NCBI GenBank assembly: GCA_937899305.1 | Contig: CALDJV010000759.1 | Span: forward strand, 1 to 5,381 | Length of the DNA stretch: 5,381 nt | Source of the DNA: an uncultured Cytophagaceae bacterium | GTDB lineage: Bacteria > Bacteroidota > Bacteroidia > Cytophagales > Microscillaceae | Direction of reading: 5' to 3' | In this document: positions 1 through 5,381 of the stretch, one piece after another | How positions within the stretch are numbered: position 1 is the first letter of the stretch | Layout of the letters: each line of letters starts with the position of its first letter | Position numbers and translations under genes: made by a program | Notes under the pieces: generated by a model | The model's input: the letters and a program-made list of their open reading frames with translations, nothing else | Told to the model about the DNA's origin: nothing | Databases searched by the model: none

Positions 1-110
1 AATTCCAAATTATCAACTAACATATTTAGGTTTTTTATAGGGTGGTTTTAAATAGTTTTACTAAGTATGGTTTTATGTGACAAATAAATTTCAAGTTACT
101 AAAATTTTTG

Positions 111-143
111 TTTGTGACTAATTCCTGTGATATGATCATTTTG
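111..143 (+). promoter_or_regulatory. Possible Bacteroidota-type promoter
   Basis: A TTTG at 111-114 is followed after 21 bases by TCATTTTG at 136-143. The known Bacteroidota sigma-factor consensus is TTTG near -33 and TAnnTTTG near -7, with roughly 19-21 bases between them. The match is perfect at -33 and 5 of 6 defined bases at -7 (C in place of the A). Transcription would start near 150 and give a leader of about 115 nt before the ATG at 268. In DNA this AT-rich such matches arise by chance, so this is a candidate only. Confidence 0.3.
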
Positions 144-258
144 TGAAGGGATAGCTCCACTGCCTTGGTATATCTCTTTGCAACCTAAAAATGTATCATT
201 ACATTGTATATTTATAAAAATCGCCCTGTTTTTGGGGACATTATCAAACCTAACTATA

Positions 259-264
259 GAGGAG
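259..264 (+). promoter_or_regulatory. Ribosome-binding sequence that favours the ATG at 268
   Basis: GAGGAG lies three bases upstream of the ATG at 268-270. The spacing is shorter than usual, but this is the most Shine-Dalgarno-like purine tract near any start in the window. It is the main reason to prefer this ATG over the in-frame TTG at 178. Confidence 0.45.
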
Positions 265-267
265 CTT

Positions 268-669
268 ATGTTTAAAAAAAGGATAGATACTCAGTTCAAA
301 GGGTATTTGGTTATTGAAGTAGATATTTGTGAAACCTTGAATTGGGATATGAATCTCATTGTGCAATGTTTGGAGTTATTTAGAAAAAGGCTTACAGATG
401 GTTTTGAATCCATTGCTTATCCAGATCCTGTTGAACTGGTATTGATGCATTACAGGAATCGCGAATTGGTGGAGTATCCGATCATAGGTTTAAAGACACC
501 TCACAATGAGATGGCAATGCATTTACCGGTCATAAGTTTGATATCTCATGAACTACAAGTTTGGATAAAAGAAGACGGAATTGAGCAAATAAAAAAAGAA
601 GCTCAAGCAATCAAGGTCATTTCTTGGGAAAACTTAAAAAAAGCAGAAACTTACCCTGGCTTGATCTAA
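268..669 (+). CDS. Hypothetical protein, 133 residues
   Basis: I do not recognise this protein. It starts MFKKRID and ends in TAA at 667-669. It has no signal peptide or membrane segment, so it is probably cytoplasmic. The composition is that of a mixed alpha/beta soluble protein. There is a short beta-like run YLVIEVDI (about residues 13-20), an amphipathic stretch at about 28-44, a His- and Met-containing middle (residues 60-95, with H61, H79, H85 and H94), and a Lys/Glu-rich helical C-terminus (101-127). The histidines do not form a known metal-binding motif that I can name. An acetyltransferase gene follows 65 bp downstream on the same strand, so the two could share a transcript, though their products show no functional link. 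The alternative start at TTG 178 would add a hydrophobic N-terminus. I consider that less likely because of the ribosome-binding sequence at 259-264. Confidence 0.72.
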   Translation: MFKKRIDTQFKGYLVIEVDICETLNWDMNLIVQCLELFRKRLTDGFESIAYPDPVELVLMHYRNRELVEYPIIGLKTPHNEMAMHLPVISLISHELQVWIKEDGIEQIKKEAQAIKVISWENLKKAETYPGLI

Positions 670-734
670 AGTTGAGTGGGTTTATGCTTAATTTGTGATG
701 AAATGAATAGTGAAGTAATTATATCAACAAACAT

Positions 735-1211
735 ATGAACATAAGAGAAGCCATTGCCACAGATTTAGATCAACTTGCCGCACTTTTTGATCAGTACCGG
801 GTTTTTTATCGGAAACCATCTGATGTGCCTGCCGCTCAAAAATTCTTGAATGAACGGATCGCCCACCAAGACTCTAAAATTTATGTTACCGAAACTGACA
901 ATTCAACTTTAGCAGGATTTGTACAATTATACCCTTTATTTTCGTCTACCAGAGTGCAACGACTTTGGCTCCTCAATGATTTATTTGTAAATCTGGTATA
1001 CCGAGGACAAGGAGTCTCAGTAAAGCTGATCGAGCGTGCCAAACAATTGGTGGTAGCATCATCGGCTTGCGGGATGTTTTTAGAAACCGAAAAAACAAAT
1101 CTGATTGGAAATAATTTATACCCAAAGACTGGCTTTAAACTCAACGAGGTTTCTAACTTTTATGAATGGAACAATGAAACAGGGGTGAATGACCAAGATG
1201 CCATCTTATAA
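735..1211 (+). CDS. GNAT-family N-acetyltransferase
   Basis: A 158-residue protein with the full layout of a single-domain GNAT enzyme, which transfers an acetyl group from acetyl-CoA to an amine. The N-terminus IREAIATDLDQLAALFDQY (residues 3-21) is the first strand and helix. The segment LNDLFVNLVYRGQGVSVKLI (80-99) is strand 4 plus motif A, the pyrophosphate-binding loop R90-G-Q-G93-V-S95. The usual Q/RxxGxG/A ends here in Ser rather than Gly or Ala. FLETEKTNLIGNNLYPKTGF (115-134) is motif B, ending in the common LYxKxGF signature with Tyr129, a position that often serves as the general acid. The substrate cannot be read from the sequence. The ATG at 735 fits the family's usual N-terminus. 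No Shine-Dalgarno sequence is visible, only A-rich sequence, as is common in Bacteroidota. The tail after residue 146 (rich in N, D and E) goes beyond the fold. Its stop lies 3 bp from that of the convergent gene. Confidence 0.93.
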   Translation: MNIREAIATDLDQLAALFDQYRVFYRKPSDVPAAQKFLNERIAHQDSKIYVTETDNSTLAGFVQLYPLFSSTRVQRLWLLNDLFVNLVYRGQGVSVKLIERAKQLVVASSACGMFLETEKTNLIGNNLYPKTGFKLNEVSNFYEWNNETGVNDQDAIL

Positions 1212-1214
1212 TAT

Positions 1215-1658
1215 TTACAAGGCTAAATCCAGAGGCTTTGATATCCCAAACCAGTCCAAGGCATTTTGTAGTTCGTTGAAAAACTTAGTTTCAAACATAT
1301 TCGGTATTTTCTCGGCTTCTTTCACAGTTTGTTGCCCCGATAAATTAGAAACCAGGTCTTTGGCCAATATTTGGCAGTATTTTTCTAAGCCAAACCCCAT
1401 CCAAGCTGGAGCAAGTTGTTGTACGGTCCATTCTTGCATTTGAGGCTCTACAATATACAAGCGATTAACCGAGTAATCTACCATAAAACGAGGCTTTTTC
1501 TCCGTTGTGAGTGTTTTGAGCTCGATGATAAATTCTTGAAACTCTGCTTGAGACATCAACTCGCAAGCAGGTTTATAATCAAATAGAAATAAACCTTCTT
1601 CTTCGTAAAAATAATAAGTAATGAAGGGGGTATCTTTTAAAATATTTTTCATCATCAT
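1215..1658 (-). CDS. Hypothetical protein, possibly STAS/SpoIIAA-like
   Basis: A 147-residue protein with no signal peptide or membrane helix, so probably cytoplasmic. It shows alternating strands and helices: a strand at FLFDY (24-28), a helix from SQAEFQEFIIELKTL (36-50), a buried strand RFMVDYS (57-63), the segment LYIVEPQMQEWTVQQLAPAW (67-86), a strand and loop at CQILAKDLVSNLSGQQT (95-111), and a final amphipathic helix FFNELQNALDWF (126-137). This order (strand, helix, strand ending in D/N, helix, strand, helix ending in ALDWF or ALEWL) resembles small Bacteroidota proteins with a SpoIIAA/STAS-like fold. That is pattern memory, not a proven match. No phosphorylatable Ser/Thr motif of anti-sigma antagonists is evident. 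Three Met codons in a row (1650-1658) make the exact start uncertain by two residues. It is transcribed in the same direction as the SusC-like gene, 187 bp downstream of it. Confidence 0.82.
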   Translation of the reverse strand: MMMKNILKDTPFITYYFYEEEGLFLFDYKPACELMSQAEFQEFIIELKTLTTEKKPRFMVDYSVNRLYIVEPQMQEWTVQQLAPAWMGFGLEKYCQILAKDLVSNLSGQQTVKEAEKIPNMFETKFFNELQNALDWFGISKPLDLAL

Positions 1659-1712
1659 TGAATGGTTATCTTATAGCTGCGATTTTGCTTGTATTTATAT
1701 AAGTAAAAACGG

Positions 1713-1729
1713 CAATGATTGTTTGGGTA
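1713..1729. repeat. 17-bp direct repeat, copy A
   Basis: CAATGATTGTTTGGGTA matches copy B at 1775-1791 in 16 of 17 bases, with a start-to-start distance of 62 bp. If a 3-base gap is allowed after it, the similarity continues through CCTnGT. Its role is unknown; it could be a pair of protein-binding sites or the remnant of a local duplication. Confidence 0.8.
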
Positions 1730-1761
1730 AAACCTTGTTTTTTACAATAAAAGCAAGATTT
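1730..1761 (-). terminator. Possible weak terminator of the SusC-like gene
   Basis: Read on the minus strand this is a hairpin of nine consecutive pairs (1734-1742 with 1749-1757, including one G-U) around a 6-base loop. It is extended by three A-T pairs beyond a single mismatch. On that strand the nine-pair core is followed by GTTTT. It lies about 85 bp after the stop of the SusC-like gene, a reasonable place for its 3' end. The stem is AT-rich and the U tract is short, so termination may be inefficient or the hairpin may have another role. Confidence 0.35.
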
Positions 1762-1774
1762 AGTTGTAGATGTT

Positions 1775-1791
1775 CAATGAATGTTTGGGTA
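1775..1791. repeat. 17-bp direct repeat, copy B
   Basis: CAATGAATGTTTGGGTA is the partner of copy A at 1713-1729, differing only at the seventh base (A instead of T). The possible terminator hairpin lies between the two copies. Confidence 0.8.
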
Positions 1792-1845
1792 CCTCGTGCT
1801 GTTGACCGTGTCTCTACTGTCAATTTTACAAACCATCCTTGTACA

Positions 1846-4800
1846 CTAAAATCTAAAACTGACGGCTCCTCCAATGCTTCTGGTTTGAGGCATGTTATAA
1901 AAATCTATCCCAAAACCATTGCTGTCTCCGGTAAGGTTGGTCTCTGGATCTACCCCGGTATAGTCCGTAATGAGCAATAAGTTGCGACCAATCATAGAAA
2001 TGGTAAGCTCCGAAATAGATAGTTTTTTTGACCAAGCCTTTGGGAAGGTATAAGCAATGACCAGTTCGCGGAAACGAACCCAAGAAGCATCTTGCATATT
2101 GGCCTCCGCAATGCCAAATTGCCCAAAGGCGGTCAAAGGGCTAATTCTGGTAATGGAACCAGGGCTGAGGTTATAAAAATCTACTGGAATATCATTGGGA
2201 CTCCCATCTAGCTTTACGCCGGGGTACACAAAGTTGGTAATCTCTCTTTGGTCTCCCGAACGCTTGGAATTACCAAAGAAATCGAGGCTGGCTTGGGTGC
2301 CATTCCATACATCACCTCCTCGTCGTATATCCCAACGCATGTCGATGCGCAAACCTTTCCAGCGAAAACTATTGGTGATTCCCCAAAGCCAGTCAGGGGT
2401 AGGGTTACCAGTAGGGCCGGGTATGCCCAAAGTAGGAAAACCATCATTGGCGATCACGAGTTGCCCTTCAGCATTGCGTTGAAAGTTGGTGCCATAAAAT
2501 ACCCCATAAGGTTGCCCATTGACGGCACTAGAGTGAAACTGGTTAAAACCAGAAAGAATGATACGACTGACGTTATCGGATAAATCGTTGACAATGCTAT
2601 GAAAACGAGTCAGGTTAATCCCTACCGACCAACTCAAATTACGGGTTTTTAGAACGTTAGCCTGGAGTTGAAACTCCCATCCATCGGTGGTCACTGTGCC
2701 TTCGTTGACCATTGTGTTGACTCCGTTACTATTGGTATTGTTGATGATTTGATCGGTGTTGGTCGTGATGAACCGATTGGCTTGAAACCAGATGCGATTT
2801 TCCAGTAGATTCAATTGAACCCCAAAATCGAGCTGGGTAGAAGTTTCCTGGCGTAGGTCTGGGTTTTCGGCGGCCAAGGCAAAAGGTACCGTATTGCCAT
2901 TGGAGCCCAGGGCTAAAGTGAGACGAGAAGCACTGATATTGGTCAGGTTTCGGTTATAAATGTTGGCATCTCCGCCAATCTGACTATAATTTGCGCTGAG
3001 CTGTAATTTGGAAAACAACTTGCTGGTGGGTGCAAGCAATTGAGCAACATCGATGGCTAGACCAACCGATGGCGAAAGAGAGGTGTTTTTAACAATCGAG
3101 TGATTGACATTCACTACGCCTGCTTCCAGAAATATGCTGTTGAGATAGGTGGCCGAAGCTTGTAAATAGACATTCTGGATGGTATGATCTACTGATAATT
3201 CACTGTTCCCGACAATATTACCATTATTCAATGAAAAATTTCCGGGTGTAAACAAAGGATTGACCGCGGTAAAGTCGCTATTGATGCGTTGCAAAGTTCT
3301 CCAGTAACCCAAACTGGCTTGCACCTTCAGGTTTTGATTCAACTGTCGTTGGTAATGGATGGCAGTCGTGAGGTAAAAATCAGTCAAGTCATAATTTCGC
3401 TCTTCATAATATCCATCGTTGACACTGGCTGATAACACGTCAAACGCTGTGTTACGTTGTTCATTGCGGGTATCGAAAAATAGCCCGGCATCTAGTCGCC
3501 AATTTGAAGCAATTTGCCAGTCCAGGTCAAACTGAAACAACTGACCATTTACTTGGTCACTATGAGGGTTTCTAACTGAGGCATAAGGGTTCTCGATACC
3601 AAATCGGCTAAAGCTGCGCAGGCCATTATCGAGAGGAGTAATAAAAGTGGAGGCTTGTCGAATGGCTTCACGACCTGAACCGTTTTCATTGCTATTGTCA
3701 AACGAGGGAGGGGTTCGCATCACTCCTCGAGTCACACTGGAAATTCCAGACCCTTTCTGAGCGCGTTGGCCGTGGGTGTTGAAGAGATAAAGTTTGGACC
3801 CCAGAGTCAAGTTTTTGGAAACCTTTTGCCGAAAATCCGCAAAAAAACTGTTTCGATAAAAAGTAGAAAGGGGTACAAAACCATTGCGTTGCATTCGGCC
3901 GGCTGATACATAATATTGTCGTTTTTCGTTTCCACCGCTTACTGCCAAGTTGGTTTCGAAGGTAAAACCATTGACAAAAAAATCGTAAGGATCATAAGCT
4001 ATAGCGGGGCGAGCTCTGGGATCAGCCGCAATACTTGGGATGAGGCGACCTTTGTTGTCATAGCCATCCGGAATGCCGTTGTAACTCAAACTAGAAAGTG
4101 ATGGCCCCCAAGCATATTGGTTTTGAGATTCGGGCCCTTGGTAGGTGGGTTGGGTAACTCCGGGTAGCCCTTGGGCATATTGGTTTTGTAACTCGGGCAA
4201 ACGGTTGATTTTGTCAGAGCTAAAACGGGTGAAAAAAGTAACGGTTGGTTTTTGATTGTAACGACCACTTTTGGTTTTGATGATGACTGCGCCATTGCGC
4301 GCCTGCATGCCATAACGAAGCAAACGAGGAGAAAAAGAGTTAATGACTTCCAGCGATTCGATGTTTTGTGGACTGATATCCAGCAAACGATTGCTTTGGT
4401 CTACCCCAGATGTAGAATTTCCGATGGTAGTATTAATCACTGGCATGCCATCTACAATAACCAAGGGAGTATTATTTCCCTGAATAGAGCGATGTCCTCG
4501 CAGCAGCATTTGAGTAGCGGCTCCTGGAGCTCCCGAAGAAGTGGTAACCCAGGATCCCGCAGCTTGGTTTTGGATGGCCTTGAATATATCGGTCGCGTAT
4601 TTGAAATTTTCGATGGCAATTTGGTGAGATCCAATGGTATTGATGCGGTATTTTTTTTCGGGAAGTTTCTCCAAGGTTACATCAATGACGGTACGATTGC
4701 CAATTTTTTCTTCTTTTGAGAAATACCCAGCGCTTGTAAATATTAATAATATGTCTGGGTTATCAGGTACAAGTATTTGATAACTTCCGTCTGAATTGGC

Positions 4801-4965
4801 CTTTACTTGGTTTGTACCATCTTCGGTAATGATGACTTTTGGCAATGGAGCGCCTTTGTCAGTAGTAACTCTACCCGTAATGGTGCGGGTTTTCTGGGCA
4901 AAAATAAAAGTAGTAAAGTGGAGAAGTAGTATAGTAAAAGATATTTTGAGTAATGTTAGTTTCAT
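1846..4965 (-). CDS. SusC/RagA-family TonB-linked outer-membrane protein
   Basis: This 1039-residue protein is a TonB-dependent outer-membrane transporter, which imports bound nutrients (often glycans or peptides) using energy passed on by TonB-ExbBD. Residues 1-23 are a signal peptide (KLTLLK, then a hydrophobic core, cleavage at IFA|Q24). Residues 28-98 are a CarboxypepD-like domain (TITGRV, SDGSYQI, DVTLE). The plug spans about 120-235, with LLRGHRSIQGNNTPLVIVDG (154-173), SPQNIESLEVIN (198-209) and NGAVIIKTKSG (224-234). The rest is a beta-barrel ending in the aromatic outer-membrane signal SFRF, with the common C-terminal MPQTRSIGG before it. Size and order are full length. I chose the ATG at 4963-4965 because the signal peptide begins there. 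An in-frame ATG at 5058 would bury it behind 31 residues and lies just after a terminator. There is no SusD gene next to it and no STN domain, so anti-sigma signalling is unlikely. The substrate is unknown. Confidence 0.95.
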   Translation of the reverse strand: MKLTLLKISFTILLLHFTTFIFAQKTRTITGRVTTDKGAPLPKVIITEDGTNQVKANSDGSYQILVPDNPDILLIFTSAGYFSKEEKIGNRTVIDVTLEKLPEKKYRINTIGSHQIAIENFKYATDIFKAIQNQAAGSWVTTSSGAPGAATQMLLRGHRSIQGNNTPLVIVDGMPVINTTIGNSTSGVDQSNRLLDISPQNIESLEVINSFSPRLLRYGMQARNGAVIIKTKSGRYNQKPTVTFFTRFSSDKINRLPELQNQYAQGLPGVTQPTYQGPESQNQYAWGPSLSSLSYNGIPDGYDNKGRLIPSIAADPRARPAIAYDPYDFFVNGFTFETNLAVSGGNEKRQYYVSAGRMQRNGFVPLSTFYRNSFFADFRQKVSKNLTLGSKLYLFNTHGQRAQKGSGISSVTRGVMRTPPSFDNSNENGSGREAIRQASTFITPLDNGLRSFSRFGIENPYASVRNPHSDQVNGQLFQFDLDWQIASNWRLDAGLFFDTRNEQRNTAFDVLSASVNDGYYEERNYDLTDFYLTTAIHYQRQLNQNLKVQASLGYWRTLQRINSDFTAVNPLFTPGNFSLNNGNIVGNSELSVDHTIQNVYLQASATYLNSIFLEAGVVNVNHSIVKNTSLSPSVGLAIDVAQLLAPTSKLFSKLQLSANYSQIGGDANIYNRNLTNISASRLTLALGSNGNTVPFALAAENPDLRQETSTQLDFGVQLNLLENRIWFQANRFITTNTDQIINNTNSNGVNTMVNEGTVTTDGWEFQLQANVLKTRNLSWSVGINLTRFHSIVNDLSDNVSRIILSGFNQFHSSAVNGQPYGVFYGTNFQRNAEGQLVIANDGFPTLGIPGPTGNPTPDWLWGITNSFRWKGLRIDMRWDIRRGGDVWNGTQASLDFFGNSKRSGDQREITNFVYPGVKLDGSPNDIPVDFYNLSPGSITRISPLTAFGQFGIAEANMQDASWVRFRELVIAYTFPKAWSKKLSISELTISMIGRNLLLITDYTGVDPETNLTGDSNGFGIDFYNMPQTRSIGGAVSFRF
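4072..4197 (-). repeat. Two tandem 63-bp (21-codon) units inside the SusC-like gene
   Basis: Residues 257-277 (starting PELQNQYAQG) and 278-298 (starting PESQNQYAWG) share P-E-x-Q-N-Q-Y-A-x-G in the same register, 21 residues apart. In the DNA the blocks at 4112-4135 and 4175-4198 match in 21 of 24 bases, so this looks like a real in-frame duplication rather than protein-level convergence. The second halves have diverged. It lies in the first barrel segment, just after the plug. SusC proteins often have one QNxYAxG-like stretch here; two in tandem is not the usual form. Confidence 0.6.
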
Positions 4966-5060
4966 ACACCTTGGATTAATGAATACTTGGTTTGCGCTTA
5001 CAAGATAAATTAAATCCTCAGAACCCTTACTATAACCGTTGTTTTTTGATTTTGGCATTG
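4966..5060. other. 5' untranslated/promoter region of the SusC-like gene
   Basis: This 95-bp stretch between the terminator and the chosen start stays open in the SusC frame, but the 31 residues it would encode (Asn-, Ser- and Gly-rich, with no hydrophobic core) look non-coding. If the terminator at 5061-5093 is efficient, the promoter must lie here. No TTTG/TAnnTTTG pair is a convincing match; the nearest is TATCTTG on the minus strand, which lacks one T and has no good -33 element. Confidence 0.4.
4969..4972 (-). promoter_or_regulatory. Weak ribosome-binding sequence for the SusC-like gene
   Basis: On the minus strand the sequence before the ATG at 4965 reads CCAAGGTGT, giving an AAGG three bases from the start. 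It is weak and close, but it agrees with the start chosen from the signal peptide. Confidence 0.3.
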
Positions 5061-5093
5061 AAAAAGCCCCACACTAAATAAATAGGAGGGGCT
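5061..5093 (-). terminator. Rho-independent terminator for leftward transcription
   Basis: On the minus strand AGCCCC (5093-5088) pairs with GGGGCT (5070-5065) and is followed at once by TTTT (TTTTT counting the last paired base), the classic GC stem plus U tract. The 17-base loop contains a further CTA/TAG pairing (5074-5076 with 5083-5085) that would shorten it to a 6-base apical loop. On the plus strand no U tract follows, so the direction is leftward. It would end a transcript coming from beyond the right edge, or act as a leader terminator if the SusC promoter lies further right. Confidence 0.75.
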
Positions 5094-5381
5094 CAATATA
5101 ATAAGTGTGTAAAATATATATTGGTGAATGGAACTTAAATAACAGAAGGGTTAGTAGAAAGGTCTATAAAACTTGTAGATGGTGATAGGATGATTAAATG
5201 ATTTCATTAAAATACATTTTTTTCTATCGATATCCAAATCCATCCTTTCTTATTTATTGATTTTGTGTTATACTAACTGACCTTTCGCAGCGATTTTGTT
5301 TGGAAATTTCACAAGAAATACGGTTTTGAATGCGTCAGCTAGACTCGGCATTTAGTCTGTCAGCGTTAAGAACTTGAGTAA
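5094..5381. other. Right-edge intergenic region, no gene seen
   Basis: All six frames are broken by stops and no coding signature is visible. It is AT-rich up to about 5275 and more GC-balanced after that. A small inverted repeat AGACT/AGTCT (5341-5345 with 5354-5358, 8-base loop) is flanked by direct copies of GTCAGC at 5334-5339 and 5359-5364. An 8-bp inverted pair GAAAGGTC (5157-5164) and GACCTTTC (5279-5286) lies far apart and may be chance. No tRNA, IS end or clear promoter was recognised. Confidence 0.5.

Larger units (their letters stand above)
1..267. other. AT-rich intergenic leader, no supportable gene
   Basis: This stretch is strongly AT-rich and contains stops in all forward frames. 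Short open runs at the left edge (for example up to a TAA at 49-51) could be the tail of an upstream gene but are too short to support. An open frame continuous with the next gene begins at a TTG at 178. It would add 30 residues, but I read it as non-coding because a purine-rich ribosome-binding sequence sits directly before the ATG at 268. The only other sequence of note is the possible promoter at 111-143. Confidence 0.6.
1659..1845. other. Intergenic region between the SusC-like gene and the 147-residue gene
   Basis: This 187-bp stretch is where a SusD gene would normally begin, and none is present. It contains two 17-bp direct repeats on either side of a hairpin (listed separately). A smaller AT-rich inverted repeat lies at 1688-1703, with six pairs including one G-U around a TTTA loop, about 30 bp upstream of the next gene. 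It has no U tract on the coding strand of its neighbours and is probably not a terminator. An open plus-strand frame across this area has no recognisable protein character. Confidence 0.6.

Noticed and set aside
218..240. Small CCC/GGG pairing around a T-rich loop in the leader of the first gene
   Set aside because: The stem has only about four pairs including a G-U, too weak for a terminator or riboswitch call.
881..1144. Minus-strand open frame inside the acetyltransferase gene
   Set aside because: The plus strand carries clear GNAT motifs over the same bases, and the antisense translation has no recognisable character.
1688..1703. AT-rich hairpin considered as a terminator
   Set aside because: The stem is six weak pairs with one G-U and no U tract on the minus strand. 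It could equally be chance in AT-rich DNA.
1621..1980. Plus-strand open frame of 119 codons across the intergenic gap
   Set aside because: It overlaps the ends of two well-supported minus-strand genes. Its translation (Cys-rich, hydrophobic start, no domain) looks like chance, and there is no ribosome-binding sequence.
2195..2583. Overlapping open frames on both strands within the SusC barrel
   Set aside because: All are off-frame to the continuous 1039-residue SusC reading frame, which has typical barrel sequence here.
4252..4719. Plus-strand open frame of 155 codons opposite the SusC plug region
   Set aside because: It lies entirely antisense to conserved plug and CarboxypepD sequence. 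The product resembles no known protein and is best explained as a shadow of the real gene.
4966..5058. Upstream ATG at 5058 as the SusC start
   Set aside because: It would put 31 polar residues before a typical signal peptide and place the start codon three bases after a terminator U tract. The ATG at 4965 fits the family far better.
5157..5286. 8-bp inverted repeat GAAAGGTC/GACCTTTC
   Set aside because: The arms are about 114 bp apart with no flanking extension, target duplication or transposase, so it is not good evidence for an insertion element.

Overview
The window looks like chromosomal DNA from a member of the Bacteroidota, plausibly a marine Cytophagales-type bacterium. The main reason is a full-length SusC/RagA-type TonB-dependent outer-membrane protein with the usual Bacteroidota signal peptide ending in A-Q and a CarboxypepD-like N-terminal domain. 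The AT-rich intergenic DNA and weak Shine-Dalgarno signals also fit. The genus cannot be fixed from the sequence alone.

Layout, left to right: (1) 1-267 is an AT-rich leader with a possible Bacteroidota-type promoter around 111-143 and no supportable gene. (2) 268-669 (+) encodes a 133-residue soluble protein I do not recognise. (3) 735-1211 (+) encodes a GNAT-family acetyltransferase and lies 65 bp after the previous gene on the same strand. (4) 1215-1658 (-) encodes a 147-residue protein that may have a STAS/SpoIIAA-like fold. It runs tail-to-tail into the acetyltransferase with three bases between the stop codons. (5) 1659-1845 is a short intergenic stretch holding two near-identical 17-bp direct repeats on either side of an AT-rich hairpin. 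(6) 1846-4965 (-) encodes the SusC-like transporter, about 58% of the window. (7) 4966-5381 is its upstream region, with a clear rho-independent terminator for leftward transcription at 5061-5093 and otherwise no gene.

There is no evidence of one integrated pathway. The two plus-strand genes may be co-transcribed. The transporter stands alone: it has no SusD partner downstream, and a terminator insulates it upstream, so it looks like an orphan SusC. Its N-terminal and plug regions also lack several sequence hallmarks of classical SusC proteins. No mobile element, CRISPR array, tRNA or rRNA was seen. The points most worth a second look are the orphan, divergent SusC; the 63-bp in-frame duplication inside it; and the paired repeat/hairpin arrangement downstream of it.
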